From NCBI GenBank assembly GCA_963709775.1, contig CAVPXS010000007.1, positions 310,001 through 374,000 of the forward strand: a DNA stretch of 64,000 nucleotides, given 5' to 3'. Position numbers and translations under genes: made by a program. This DNA is from Salinimicrobium sp963709775 (GTDB lineage Bacteria; Bacteroidota; Bacteroidia; Flavobacteriales; Flavobacteriaceae). The notes beneath the pieces are model-generated. The model ran no database searches, was not told the origin of the DNA, and saw nothing but the letters and a program-made list of their open reading frames with translations. Positions within the stretch are counted from its first letter, which is position 1. Each line of letters opens with the position of its first letter. Of the stretch, positions 44,470 through 56,314 are shown piece after piece.

Positions 44470-45942
44470 CTAGTTGTTGTCAGGAGAATCATATTTATGA
44501 ACGTAAAGATCGTCATCTACTAGGTAAGCTGCATAAGCCACTCCATTAGGTCCCACCTCTATCATTAGGTCATCCGCATCAACTGATTCTAATACTGTAG
44601 TAGTTCCCCAATTATTTGTTTCATCGTCAAAATGAACAACCGTAGGCTGGTGCAGTTCATTAGTATAAAGCAGAATAGGATTTCCGTAAACATCAGCCGC
44701 AATAGCAAAAGTTCTCAAATTAATGGAATCACTTGAAGTAAAAGGCGTACTTCCTACAGAACTCCAACTTGCATCTTCTGCTGAATATTTTTTCACACGA
44801 AGCTGATAGTCAGTTCCTGCCCCATTGTTTTCTGCATAAGCAACCAGAACATTCCCTTCAGAATCTACGTCCATTGAGAATCCATAATAATAAACCGTAT
44901 TTTCTGGATCTTCTTTCATCTTGTCAGCAAGAGTGGTCCAAGTTCCATTACTGTACTTATACACTGAAATAGCCTGACCTTCGCCATAATCCATAATACC
45001 AAGGTAAATATCTCCGTTGACCTCTTTTGATCTTAGTACTCGGGTCATTCCAGTTCTTCCTGTGATAGGGAGATCTGCCCAGGTTCCATCAAATACTCTG
45101 GCAGCAACACCTCTTCTTTCTGCATGGTCTCTCTGATCAATATGATAGAAACCATACACTTTATTGTCTTCGCCCACACTCAAAGTGGTGACACCTGATT
45201 CGAATGGAGAAAAAGCTCCTCCCCCTACGTATCCCCAGCTGGTATTCTCGAAGCTCATTATAGAACCGTAAGTATCTCCTGTAGCATCATCTTCAAAACT
45301 GATGAATGGTACTCCTGAGTTACTAAAGGCAAGGTCGAGGCTTCTGGCCCTGGCCGGAGAAAAATCTTTACCTCCTATATAATTCCAGGTCTCACCATCA
45401 AATTCTAGTAGATTTAATTTCTCATCATCACTGGATTCTCTGTCTGAGATATAAGCGATATTCGCTCTGTAATTCTCAGGGTTTATCCCTAGAGAAAAGG
45501 ACGTGATTGAATCGGCATCAAACATTGGGAGTCTACTCCACACGGCACTGGCCATCTCAGTCACGCTAACTGTATATATAACATTTGTTTCTTCTTCAGT
45601 AACCAAATATTCAAGAGGAGTTGAAAAATTATTGGAGGTTTCTCCACTTATCTGGGTTACACCTTGTACAGTCACTACATCCCCGGCAGTAGTGGTAAAA
45701 CGGGCCACTAGGTTATCTTCTTCCACTTGCTCGGGAAGTGCAATATTTATATTGGTTCCGGAAATAGCTTCAGCCGTATAATCTGCAAAAAGCACTTCTG
45801 GATTGTCTTGTTGATAAAATCCAAATGTTTCAATTCCGACCACAGCTGGTTCGGGTTCCACCACATCTGAATCGTCTGATGAACATGCCGAGAATGCCAA
45901 AAAAGCAAACATGGCTGGTAAAAATTTTAAGCTTTTTTTCAT
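44470..45942 (-). CDS. Lipoprotein with DUF5018-like and beta-propeller regions
   Basis: The 490-residue product starts with a lipoprotein signal (LPAMFAFLAFSACSSDDSD, cysteine at 20). The acidic residues after the cysteine are like those that direct surface export of Bacteroidetes lipoproteins. Residues 35-130 resemble a DUF5018-type beta-domain (GTNINIALPEQVEEDNLVARF, YLVTEEETNVIYTVSVTE). Residues 135-490 are repeated four-stranded units with W and GG motifs (WNYIGGKDFSPAR, WGYVGGGAFSPF, WTTLADKM, WSSVGSTPF), a beta-propeller. It is intact, in contrast to its neighbours. In the locus it is the likely surface ligand-binding lipoprotein beside SusD. Confidence 0.88.
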   Translation of the reverse strand: MKKSLKFLPAMFAFLAFSACSSDDSDVVEPEPAVVGIETFGFYQQDNPEVLFADYTAEAISGTNINIALPEQVEEDNLVARFTTTAGDVVTVQGVTQISGETSNNFSTPLEYLVTEEETNVIYTVSVTEMASAVWSRLPMFDADSITSFSLGINPENYRANIAYISDRESSDDEKLNLLEFDGETWNYIGGKDFSPARARSLDLAFSNSGVPFISFEDDATGDTYGSIMSFENTSWGYVGGGAFSPFESGVTTLSVGEDNKVYGFYHIDQRDHAERRGVAARVFDGTWADLPITGRTGMTRVLRSKEVNGDIYLGIMDYGEGQAISVYKYSNGTWTTLADKMKEDPENTVYYYGFSMDVDSEGNVLVAYAENNGAGTDYQLRVKKYSAEDASWSSVGSTPFTSSDSINLRTFAIAADVYGNPILLYTNELHQPTVVHFDDETNNWGTTTVLESVDADDLMIEVGPNGVAYAAYLVDDDLYVHKYDSPDNN

Positions 45943-45984
45943 TTTGTAAAAATTTAAATTAATAGTTAAAGGTTAATACTAGGT

Positions 45985-48802
45985 TTATGAGGATTTATCT
46001 TCAGTCGCTTTGTCCGAAGGATAAAGAATAGCTTTAATCATAGGGGTGTTAAGGAAATATTCTTCCATTATCGCAGTTAAGTCCTCCTCCGAAACAGCTT
46101 GTACTTTTTCTTCGTAATCAGTAACGTATTCCCAGGTATCGATACCATCGAAAAAATGATCGCGAACGGCAGAAGTCCAATATGTATTTCGCTGTTTCAG
46201 CAGCTCATTAACTTTGATATAGTTGGTCTTGGTTTTCTCAAGATCCTCAGAGAAATCAAGTCGATTTTTGACAAGATCATGAATGATCTTTTCCGTTTCG
46301 GCAATTAATTCTTCAGCTCGTTCAGGGTCACAAACAAAACTGATAGTTTGTCGGCTTACGTGGGAAGGAGTGACAGTAGAACTTGCGGAAACACTAACCC
46401 CGTAAACTGCTCCCATCTCTTCCCGAAGATGCTTTAGCAATACGCTTTTCAACACGTCCTTGACCATTTTATTCTTCAGATCCAGTGCCTGTAAGTCTTT
46501 TATTGCGTCCTTCTGCTGAAAAATCATAGATACACTAGCTCTGGGACTTTCTCCGGTTCTTCTGATAAGTTCCACATCTTCCTCTATCGAAGGATGATTG
46601 TTTTTATACCGGTATTCCAAATCCTTCGCACCCGATGGAAGTCCTCCCAGATACTGGAGAATTAAAGGCTTTAAGCTATCAAGGGATTGATCACTAATGA
46701 TACTAACCGTATAACCGTCAGCAGAACCAAAGAAATGTCGATAGGCTTTAATTAAAGCATCTTCATTCAGGTTTTCCTCCACATCTTCTGGTTGCATTTT
46801 CCTGGTGATATAATTTTCACCTAGTAGTAAATACTTGAGCTCTCTACCAAAAATTGCAGCCGCACTTGGATCTTCATCCTCCATGTTCCTAATGGAACGT
46901 TTTTTCACCTGCTCATACAGGTCAGAATCAACCCTGGGCTGTGTCCATTTGAGATACAGGAGCTGGAAAAGTTCTTCCTTATCTTTTACATCAGCGCTTG
47001 CATGGAATCCCGTCCTGGTTTTGTCCGCTAAAAGCACTGCTGAAGCACTACTGCCGGCAAGATATTTACTCAGTGCTTCTCTTGAAAATTCTCCATATCC
47101 GCTTAAGCTGATTATCGGTGCTGCAAAAGTTCCATTGATATAATCTGTAGAATCCATGGCGTATAAGCCACCCTTTTCTAAAACCACTTAGAATAATATT
47201 GTTTTTATCCAGATCTGTCTGCTTGTATACAATCCTTAAACCGTTCGATAATTCCAAAAGTTTAGCATCGATCTCCGGCAGATTCTTTTCCTTTAATATC
47301 TTACCCGCTTCAGGCAACGCGGACAGAAGATTCTCTGGTACAAAGACATCATTACTATACCGTTCTATCTGTTTTTCCTTAAAACGTCTGGACAAGGACA
47401 GAATATCAGCTTCACTTGGTAATTTATCTTTATCTTCTTCATTGGCTGTTAATAAAAAACGTGTGGCCTTAGGCAGGTTGTATTTATTAATGGCTTTAAC
47501 AAAGGCTACTGAATCTAATTCGGGAAGATATTTTTCAAGAAGTCGTAATTCGTCTTCCTTTGAAACAATCTTGTTATTGTAAAAGAAATTTTGATTCATT
47601 TCCTGGATCATCAATCCCGGGGAAGGTTTTTCCTTTTTTGAAACTTCTTCCTCCATACTCTGAAGATAAGAGGTCTTTATATCTTCAATTTCGCCTGATG
47701 TAAAACCATATCGGTAGATTTGCTGAGTTTGCTCAAAAAATTGTTCAAGTCCTACCTGTATAGAATCGTTATCAAGTTCAACAGAAGAAATGTGAACTCC
47801 TTTGGCAGGTAAAAAATTACCTATACTAATGTTCGCTTCAATATATGCCGGATTTTTAAAAGACAAATTGCCGAATCGTTCCTTAATCAGACGGGTCAAT
47901 AAATTACGAGTAAGATAATCCACGTAATCATTCTCGTTTTGAATGTCTCCAAAAGGAGGGATAAGTTGAATAACGTCGAGTTCTGTCTTTTTTGCCCACT
48001 CGTCAAGGTGAACAATTACTTCATCCTCTTTGAAATCCTCGATTTTAAAGTTCTTCAGATGGGGACGGGTTGTACCTTTACTGGAAAATTCCTTAATAAT
48101 TAATTCTTCTACCACATTCGCATCTACATCACCGGCAATGGCTATGGCTATTAAAGAGGGGTCATACCATTTATCATAAAAATCCTTTAATTCCTGATGA
48201 CTAAAGCTTCTTAAAACCGCCGTATCCCCTATCACTGTGCGGTCTGAGTAATGGGATTATTGAGAAGGGCTTTTAAAAATATCAGAGAAGATTCTCGCCT
48301 TGGGCTTTGCTTAGAAAGCCATTCTGCCAGCACTACTCCACGTTCCTTTTCTATTTCATCACCCTCTAAAAGTATTCCATCAGACCAGTCCGAGAGAATT
48401 GTGATAGTCGAATCAACAACAGATTGTTCTTGTGTTGGTATCTGTAGCTTATATATGGTTTCCCCATAACTGGTGTGTGCATTAAGATCGGCGCCAAATT
48501 TTACTCCTTTAGATTCCAGAAAGGTAATAAGTTCATTCTTTTCGAAGTTCTCTATTCCATTAAAGCCATATGCTCCAGAAAATGTGCCAGTCCTCGTTGT
48601 TGGTCGGTCTCCTGCAAGGAGCCCACCTTTAAAAACAGTTGGAAATGAGCCTCATTTTCCACTTTATCAGTGGGATAAATGTAATAAGTAAACCCATTGT
48701 TAAGGGTCTTTTGAACAGATTAGGATCAGTTTTAATTGTTGAGCAAAAACCTGAACCGTACTTAATAAATTGCTATAAAGCTAATAAATAAAATCTATAC
48801 AT
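45985..48802 (-). CDS. M16 family peptidase of the island, multiply frameshifted
   Basis: Reading from ATG 48802, fragments in changing frames give a signal peptide ending VFAQ, then LKTDPNLF, NNGFTYYIYPTDKVENEAHFQ, LKVGSLQET and the zinc motif GLAHFLEHMA (HxxEH, about 48585). The remainder of the first half follows (VLRSFSHQELKDFYDKWYDPSLIAIAIAGD). The second half from 47187 (STDYINGTFAAPIISLSGYG to KAILYPSDKATEDKSS) is a clean 400-residue frame. At least five one-base changes are needed, mostly losses in A or T runs (for example GCTTTAATGG at about 48571). The repaired protein is about 930 residues and would match pitrilysin-like peptidases of SusC/SusD loci. Dead gene or uncorrected sequence cannot be decided here. 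Confidence 0.85.
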
Positions 48803-48815
48803 TAATTATTGACTT

Positions 48816-49262
48816 TCGTTATTTTTAATTCGGTCTGGTAATTATCAGGTCCCGGAAGACCCGTAGAAATCCCAAGGTTATTCCCTTCAATAACGATTTT
48901 AAGACTGTTGTTTTTGGAAGGATCCACTTTTCGATCAAGCCAACGGATCTGAATAGGTCTTCGTAAATTCCAGGAGGGAAAACCAATGGATTTTCAGTGG
49001 TCAGTACCTTATAGTCTCTACCTTCCTGTAACCCATCCTCGGGAACCACCGAATAACTTACTTCAAGGATTGGTCAAGGGGTCTGGAGCTCAAAAAATAT
49101 AATATGGTACTACATCTCTTCGGCTAGAATTAACCGAAATTTCAGTTGAGTCGTCAACCATAATATGCACAAATGGTTGGTCAAAAGGTGCTACTTCCTT
49201 TTTGAACAAGAGATCCCTACGGTGAGCAGGAAAAAAATCCCATAAATCTTATATGTTTTCAT
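48816..49262 (-). CDS. Small SusD-linked lipoprotein, frameshifted
   Basis: ATG 49262 starts KTYKIYGIFFLLTVGISCS, a lipoprotein signal. Fragments in shifting frames continue as EVAPFDQPFVHIMVDDSTEISVN, SRRDVVPYYIF, SYSVVPEDGLQEGRDYKVLTTE, NPLVFPPGIYEDLF, then NNSLKIVIEGNNLGI and GPDNYQTELKITKVN. The layout, a single beta-rich domain of about 145 residues placed directly after susD, is like the DUF4843 and DUF1735-type lipoproteins of Bacteroidetes loci, but I cannot name the family. At least three frame changes are needed. It is probably a surface-exposed accessory of the SusC/SusD complex. Confidence 0.6.
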
Positions 49263-49278
49263 GATACTAGGTTTGGTC

Positions 49279-50685
49279 TTAATAATCCGGATTTTGGGTA
49301 ATGTTATCGTTGGCATTTATTTCAGTTTCCGGAATCGGAAGGATAAACAATGGGCTGGGATATTCAATATAATTCACACTGGAATTTACGGATTCGTACC
49401 TCTGAAGATCCCTTCCATTACGGGTAAGATCAAACAATCGGTGCCCTTCAAAGCTAAATTCTCTAGCACTCTCTTCAATGATAAGATCCAGGAAGTTCTT
49501 CTTTATTGCTCACTTATCTCTACCCCCGATACCGGAATTGTAAGGCCGTGCTTTAATCGCCTCAAGATCTTGTGCTGCCTCGTCCAAGATTCCTAAATGG
49601 GCATTTGCCTCTGCTCTAACAAGATACATTTCCGAAGCCCGTAAGCACAAAAAGGTCAATCTGCCTTTCTTCTTCAGAAAGCCCGGTGATATAATATTTA
49701 AGAGTCGCATTATTCTCGTCATTGATAAGGTCCAAGCCGGATATCAGTGGAATCGGAAAACAGGTCAAGTAATTTTTCTGAGGCATATCCCGTGGGACCT
49801 GCAGGAGTGTAAAAATCGGCCACTGTTGATGCCTTTAGGTGATCCATTCAACCGAAAAATAGCTTCGGGCCCTTGAGAAACAGTCCTAAACATTTCCAAA
49901 TATTCTTCCCCTTCTGCCAACGGGTGTTCTCGAACGCTAGGGATGCATAATCTTTTGCCAGTTCCCAGTTCTCCTGATACAGATAAACACGGGAAGCAAA
50001 GCTTCTGCAGCCTGCCTGGAAGCATGATAGCTATCCATCTTGGGGTATTGGGTAAAAATTTCTCCTGAAAGCATGAAGATCCTTAATGATCTGCTGGTAA
50101 ACCTCTGCCACAGAACTCCGTGGAATATTGTCATCGGGTCCCGGAGTATAAAGCATCACGGGGATGCCGGGATGAGTGGCTCCATCCGAAAAATTATATG
50201 GCTGGGCATACAGTCCTAACCAAATCGAAATGAATAAGCGCCCTTAAGAAAAAGATGCCTCTGCCTTGATTCGGTTTCAATTCCCAGCTATCTTCCGGAA
50301 AGTCATTCAAAAGCACGGGCTGATATTCCAGGATGTTATTCACATTGGCAAGGGCTTCATAAGCGTCCCTCCATATATATCCAACTGCACCTATTTCCTC
50401 CTGGGGAGTCGACTGGTAATTAAACTGGGTATACATCTTAGTTTGTTCTCCGGAAGGAATCATATTGAACATGTCACCCGCTGCGTCTGGATATAAAATC
50501 ACATTGGCATCGTAATAGTCATAAACTTTACTGTACGCTCCAGGCAAGGCAGCCCGAATTCCATCCATGTCCTTAAAAAATACCGGAATCGAACTCCTTC
50601 CTACTTCCTCTACCTCAAGAAATGGTTCACAGCTGCTTACAGCTCCCGTAAAAAATAGAATTGTTATTATTCTGAATATTTTCAT
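49279..50685 (-). CDS. SusD/RagB family outer-membrane lipoprotein, multiply frameshifted
   Basis: ATG 50685 starts IFRIITILFFTGAVSSCEPFLEVEE, a lipoprotein signal. The SusD N-terminal region follows (DMDGIRAALPGAYSKVYDYYD, YIWRDAYEALANVNNILEYQP, GRGIFFLRALIHFDLVR). After residue 160 the frame breaks several times (50134-49510). The end is in the frame of LFILPIPETEINANDNITQNPDY, the classic SusD C-terminus, with its stop at 49279. The full length of about 469 residues is normal. SusD forms the hinged lid over the SusC barrel and binds the ligand at the cell surface. The presence of SusD without glycoside hydrolases suggests a non-glycan substrate. Confidence 0.88.
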
Positions 50686-50701
50686 CTTTATCTTTTTATT
50701 A

Positions 50702-53700
50702 TTAAAATGAAACAGTTAAGGCAAGGGAAACTCCACTTTCCATTGGATAACCATACATATTGTTTTTATAAGAGTTGCGATTAGCCTTGTCATAAGGTGT
50801 CCACACTCCAAGGTTATCTCCAATTAAAGAGACTCTTACATCCTGTAGACCCAGTTCAACACTCTTTCGTGATCCAGTGTATAACTCAGGGCTACATGTT
50901 GGAGCTTTACATGGGTTTTGCTATACAGGTAATCGGGTTGAATGCATCACAGATTGAGTGCTAATACCCCAAAGTGGTTTAGGAGAAAGTGCAATATCTC
51001 CGGGATTTTGCCATCTGTCCAATTGATTCACGGATTGATTTTCACTCATAATGTTCAGATCCATCCGATGTGATATTTCTTCCGTAAGGAACTAAAAGCA
51101 TAACCTCCAACAGTATAATTGGCCTGCACACGAAGACGGAAATTTTTATATTCCAAATCATTGGTCACACTCCCAAAAATATCTGGGGTGGAGCTTTTAG
51201 TAGCTACACGGTCCTGAACATTGTTATAATTACGAGTAATATTTCCATTGATGTCATACCAAAGCGGAGCACCATCTCTGGGATCTACTCCTGCCCATTT
51301 TACAAGATAATAAGTGTTGATATCCTTTACCTTCTTCCCACCTGGTATTATTAAAGTTCTTTGGAATATCATTATACAATTCAAGTATCTTATTTTCATT
51401 ATGAGACCCAATAATATTAGTCGTCCATTTAAAATTTTCGGTTAAAATGTTACGAGTGGTTAAAACCATTTCAACACCTCTGTTCTCAATAGCGCCCATA
51501 TTTCTCATTACCCTGGTAGTCCCGGTAGTTCTTGAAGCATCTAAATTACTTAAAAGATTAACGGTCTTATTTCGGTATACTTCTGTATCCAGATTGATTC
51601 GATTATTAAACAAGCCAAGTCTTAACCCAAGATTCGTCATATAGGTAGTTTCCCAGCTTAATGTAGGGTTCGGAGCAGTTGACATTCCGGCTCCCGGTTG
51701 ATCCAGCATAGTTATAATTTTCACCTATTGAATAGATACCTTCAGCCTCCTGACGCCCAAGTCTTGAATTACCATTACTCCCATAACTTCCCTTCAAACT
51801 TAAATGACTAATAGTATTGCTGTTGAAGAAGTTTTCGTTATGGACGTTCCAGTCGACTCCAAGAGAGGCAAAATTTGCCCATCTAACGTCCTTTCCAAAT
51901 CCGGAATTTCCGTCTTTCCGTACATTTATTTGAGCATTATATCGATTGTCATAACCATACTTTAGATTTCCAAGAAAACTTACTTTCCGGGTACTCCGCA
52001 TCCCACTGCTTCCCTGGCGGTAAGTGGCATAACTTACTGCACGGATATTGTCATTAACAAAGCCTGATCCATAGGAACTAATAGTTCTGTTATCTCTTGA
52101 GGAAGCTTCGAAAGCCGCAAGAGCGTCTACTTCGTGTGCTTCCGAACTCTCGACTATAATTTAACCACTGAGCTGTAGTCCAGTTAAGAAATGAAGAATA
52201 AGACCAACGGGCCGTACCTCCTGGTTCCCCGGTAGTTGTTTTACCTGACCAGTTCTTCATTGAATTGTAAATATTTTCATCACTGCTCAGGTAATCCACC
52301 CCAAACCTTCCGGTATAAGTAAGCTCATCCAGTAGTTTATAGATCAGCCTGTAATTTCCTTGAAATGCAAAGGCGCGCTGGTCATAGTCGTTCTGCTCCC
52401 TTTCCGCAACTGCATTAAAATATCTTCTGTCTATCCAATTCGGCTCCCCATCTGGCCCAATTCCTTCGACCATTCGATAGTAAAGTCGATAACTTCCATC
52501 TTCATTGTACGGAGAGATTATCGGAATATTCTCGTAATACTCATGACCAGGTGTAAATAAACTATTGGTGTTATAGGAACCACCCAGGGTAAGTTGCATG
52601 GTCAACCTGTCGTTAAGGTGCAGGGTATTATTGGATCTCAATGTGTAACGTTCCTGATCATTTCCTATTAAGGTGCTTTCGTTAGTGTAGTACGACCCGG
52701 AAACATAAAAAGCAGCTTTCTCGGATCCTCCCGATGCGGATAAATTAACCTGCGTATTACTTCCCCTGTCATAAAAAACATCATACCAATCCACAGGGGT
52801 CTCACTATAATTATTCAGAGGATTGTCTGTAAAAGGAAACAGGCTCATAGGAAGACCTGCATTTTCATAGGATTCCCTGGCCAACATACGATATTCATCC
52901 CCATTCAATACTTTAAACCTCGTTTCTTCATTAATTTGAGTCGCTCCCACCTGAACCGTGGCAGTCAATCGCATTTTCCCGGCCTGTCCTTGTTTTGTCG
53001 TTATTAAAATAACTCCATTGGCACCATCAGCACCATATAAAGAGGTGGCCGAAGCATCCTTAAGAACAGTTATAGATTCTATATCTTCAGGATTCAGGTA
53101 AGAAAGAGGACTTACACTGGTTTGCATTCCGGCAATCATATTGGTCCTGTCACCAGTATAAAGAGGTGTACCGTCGAGGATCCAAAGAGGTTCATTGGAA
53201 GCGGACATAGAAGCCTCGCCACGAATAGTAACTGAATAACGTGGTCGGGAACTGCTGGCATCATCACTCTGTGGATTGAATTCTAACCCAGGTACGAGCC
53301 CTTCAAGTAACTGATCCACCCTTTGCGCCGGCATGTGTTCAATTGCGTCTGATTTTACTTCATATACACTGCTTACAAGATTCTCTTTCTTTTGTGCTGT
53401 ACCATAAGAGCTTGTAACAACCACCTCCTCAAGTGCTTCAAGACTTTCCTGCATTACCACATTCAAAGTATTCTGCCCGTTTACAGAAACTTCTTTAGTT
53501 TCAAAACCTAAAAAGGAAAATATCAAAATTGCATCCTTGGAAACATCTGCGAAACTGTAATTACCATCAAAATCGGTTATGGTCCCTTTTCTGGTCCCCT
53601 TGATAAGAACTGTTGCTCCTATCACGGGTTCACCATTTTGGTTTCTCACTACTCCTTTTACAGGAAAATCTTCCTGATAAATGTTTTCAACTACTTTTTC

Positions 53701-54063
53701 CACCTTCCCTCCTTTGCCATTAAAAACTACAATCTGTTTGTCCAGGAGTCGGTACTCCAAATCCAGGTCTTTGAATAATTCCTTTAGAAGAACATCAATG
53801 GTCACATTGGTAACCTTGATGCTTTCTTGCTCTTCTGCCTTATCCAGAATATCTTCAGAAAAAACAAAAACATAATCCGAGGATCTTTCTATTTCTTTAA
53901 TAATAGAATCGAGACTTGCATTTTCGAGATTAAAAGAAAAATTTTCTGTTTGAGCATATGCTTCCGAACCAATTCCTAACCCGAAGAAGAATGTGGCCAA
54001 CACCTGTAGTACAATTTTTTTAGTCCTTTTTCTGAGATTTTCGTTTGTTACTGATCTTTCCAT
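50702..54063 (-). CDS. SusC-type TonB-dependent transporter with STN domain, multiply frameshifted
   Basis: From ATG 54063: signal peptide (ending GIGSEAYAQ), an STN secretin/TonB signalling domain (FSFNLENASLDSIIKEIERSSDYVF), and a carboxypeptidase-like repeat (FPVKGVVRNQNGEPVIGATVLIKGT). The TonB-box region (LEEVVVTSSYGTA) and the plug (LLEGLVPGLEF, LWILDGTPLYTGDRTN, VLKDASATSLYGADGANGVILITTK) follow. The barrel is clean to about 52135. Frames then change near 52135, 51695 (extra G in CCGGGAGCC) and several times between 51400 and 50760. The last strands read GYPMESGVSLALTVSF with the stop at 50702. Repaired length is about 1120 residues. An N-terminal STN domain with an adjacent FecR and sigma factor means ligand binding is signalled to transcription. 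Confidence 0.9.
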
Positions 54064-54087
54064 TATGGGGGATTACAATTACTGTTT

Positions 54088-55245
54088 TTACTTATTTGTA
54101 GTTGCTCTGAGTTTCGAATATTCGTACGAATACTTATTATTGGTCAGAAGTGAAAGGGTTGTAATTACGTTCTCCACGTCTTCAGATAAATATATTTTCC
54201 CACTGCCAACAATTTGATCGATTTCTTCCTCACCTTGACTATGGATCTTTATATTATAGTATCGCTCCAACAACAATATGGTTTCTTCTGTCGAAGCCTC
54301 CTTCAGTGTTAAATAACCTTCCTTCCAGGAAATGAAATCTGATGCGGTTACCGAAGATTTTTTCATGGTTCCGTTGGTTGAGACTACCATTTGATTGGGA
54401 GACATCAATATATTCTCACCCCGGTCATTATCGATCTTCACACTGCCTTCAACAAGCACTATCTTTTGCTGATCGTTCTCCTCGTATGCCTCTACATTGA
54501 ACTCTGTTCCCAGGACTTCCACAGCAAGGGAACCAGTGTTTACTATAAAAGGATGATCCCTATCCTCGGCTACATCAAAATATGCCTCGCCAGAAATAAA
54601 AACCTCCCTTTTCATTCCAGTAACAAAACCGACGGGAAATTTTATCGAGGTACCCGCATTTAAATAAACCAGGGTACCGTCAGAAAGGCTTAATTCAAAA
54701 CGTTTTCCGTAAGGCACGTTTATAGAGTTATAACGCAGGGAGGTGATTTCTTTCTCAGGAGCATAAACTAACCTTGTACCTTTTTGAACTCCCAAAATAT
54801 TGCCTGTTTCATCGGCAAGCTGAAGTGAGTCAACTTTTAAAATTGTTTTCTGTCCGTTCTCAAATTCTATAGTCACATATTCCTTAGGTGGTACAAAAGG
54901 AGCCTGTTCTTGCTTAAAATATTCGCGAAGAAATAAACTGCCAATAAGTACGACCAAAACTGCGGCTGCAGCATAAAATTTGGTGGTTTTTCTGCCTAAA
55001 ACTTTCTTTCGCTTGCGATTTCCGGAGTGAACCATAATATTCCTGTACAACCTGGCAGCAGACTTTTCATCTAGTTTTTCCTTCTCCTCAAGAATCTGTA
55101 ATACCTCCTCTCCACTTGGAAGCATTTCTGAATCCATTTCCCCGCTTTCCTGAAAGAATCGCACAACCTCCTTCATTTCTTCCGGCGTACATTCCTTTCT
55201 TACATATTTCCTTAATAATCGACTGATATCTGAATCCATTTTCAA
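54088..55245 (-). CDS. FecR family anti-sigma factor
   Basis: The 385-residue product has a cytoplasmic sigma-binding N-terminus (LLRKYVRKECTPEEMKEVVRFFQE) and one transmembrane helix near residue 95 (FYAAAAVLVVLIGSLFL). The periplasmic FecR domain follows (SLRYNSINVPYGKRFELSLSDGTLVYLNAGTSIKFPVGF, REVFISGEAYFDVAEDRDHPFIVNTGSLAVEVLGTEFNVEAY). The C-terminal DUF4974-like secretin-interacting part ends LSLLTNNKYSYEYSKL and should contact the STN domain of the SusC protein encoded 24 bases downstream. It is intact. FecR keeps the sigma factor inactive until the transporter signals substrate. Confidence 0.95.
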   Translation of the reverse strand: MKMDSDISRLLRKYVRKECTPEEMKEVVRFFQESGEMDSEMLPSGEEVLQILEEKEKLDEKSAARLYRNIMVHSGNRKRKKVLGRKTTKFYAAAAVLVVLIGSLFLREYFKQEQAPFVPPKEYVTIEFENGQKTILKVDSLQLADETGNILGVQKGTRLVYAPEKEITSLRYNSINVPYGKRFELSLSDGTLVYLNAGTSIKFPVGFVTGMKREVFISGEAYFDVAEDRDHPFIVNTGSLAVEVLGTEFNVEAYEENDQQKIVLVEGSVKIDNDRGENILMSPNQMVVSTNGTMKKSSVTASDFISWKEGYLTLKEASTEETILLLERYYNIKIHSQGEEEIDQIVGSGKIYLSEDVENVITTLSLLTNNKYSYEYSKLRATTNK

Positions 55246-55545
55246 TGGGTTTGTACATATTATACGTTTGGGTTCCCTTGTAGTACTAGTCTTCTTTAAC
55301 CTTTTTTTAATTTTTATTAAAAAATCACAGGTAATTTACATGGCACCAATACTTTGGTGTCTATTATTTTTTTAAAAAAATTCAGAAATCCAGAACTTTT
55401 CTCCTTGAATTTATAGTGGTCGGACTGGAATATTGATCCCCTTAAAAATCACCTAAGGATTTAAGGTTTCAATATGCAGTTACGAAACTAATTTTGATAT
55501 CTTTAGATAACAATTGAAATTATAAGCCGTTTAGGAAAAATTGAC

Positions 55546-56106
55546 TTATAAAAATGTGGATGCTAATTCAAAAAGAAAAATAAGAGAAAAGGTAAGATCA
55601 GTATGTAGTCGAAGATATTGTCTAAGGAACTGAAGAGCTTCACTCATCTGAGTTTTTACAGTACTTACCGAGATGCCCAGTTCAGAGCTTATGTCTTTAT
55701 AACTCTTTCCTTCATTTCGGGACATTTCAAAAATAAGTCGTCGTTTAGGGGGGAGTTCCGCTATTGCTCTTTTTTTCAGGAGATCGTATTCCTGGTTTAA
55801 CAATTCTTCAGGAACTTCCGTAGATTCTTTAATATAGAAAATCTCTTCCCGGAGTTTTCGATTATTGGAAGCCTTGCGAAGAAAATCAAATGAAAGATTT
55901 CTGGAAATTGTAAATAGATATGACCTTATACTTAATTCTGGATCAAGATCTTCTGCATTTAGCCATAACTTTAAAAAAACCTCTTGTACAACTTCCTCTG
56001 CAGAAGAATGCGACCTGACTAACGCTTTACTGTACGTAAAGATGTCATCCCTATACTTCTCATAGAGTTTCTCAAAAGCCTTTTCGTTACCTCTTTTGAG
56101 CTGCAT
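55546..56106 (-). CDS. ECF RNA polymerase sigma factor
   Basis: The 186-residue product has sigma region 2 (NEKAFEKLYEKYRDDIFTYSKALVRSHSSAEEVVQEVFLKLW, with DxxxE/VQEVFLKLW for core binding) and region 4 (LPPKRRLIFEMSRNEGKSYKDISSELGISVSTVKTQMSEALQFLR, a helix-turn-helix). It belongs to the Bacteroidetes FecI-like group that controls SusC/SusD loci. The start ATG 56106 is the first in frame after the -7 element at 56202-56209; no better upstream ATG exists. It is followed by a 300-base gap and then fecR. That gap (55246-55545) holds no gene and presumably the sigma-dependent promoter of fecR-susC, which I cannot identify. Confidence 0.93.
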   Translation of the reverse strand: MQLKRGNEKAFEKLYEKYRDDIFTYSKALVRSHSSAEEVVQEVFLKLWLNAEDLDPELSIRSYLFTISRNLSFDFLRKASNNRKLREEIFYIKESTEVPEELLNQEYDLLKKRAIAELPPKRRLIFEMSRNEGKSYKDISSELGISVSTVKTQMSEALQFLRQYLRLHTDLTFSLIFLFELASTFL

Positions 56107-56201
56107 TACAAGTAATTCGTTTCTTGTTGTTCTTTCACCATGCAGGATAAAATCCTTCTTTAAATACTCTTTAATAGATAAGTTTTTAACATCTATAACA
56201 G

Positions 56202-56231
56202 CAAAAATATGGCTTTAATCCAATTATCAAA
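56202..56231 (-). promoter_or_regulatory. Housekeeping promoter of the ECF sigma gene
   Basis: On the minus strand TTTG (56228-56231) and TATTTTTG (56202-56209) are separated by 18 bases, a good Bacteroidetes sigma-A promoter. The leader to ATG 56106 is about 90 bases. Confidence 0.6.
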
Positions 56232-56314
56232 ATTAATATTGAAATTGAATTCAATTATCAGTCTGGATTGCAGAACGACAAACAAAGAACGATGCCTTTA
56301 TAGAAGCCTTTGAT

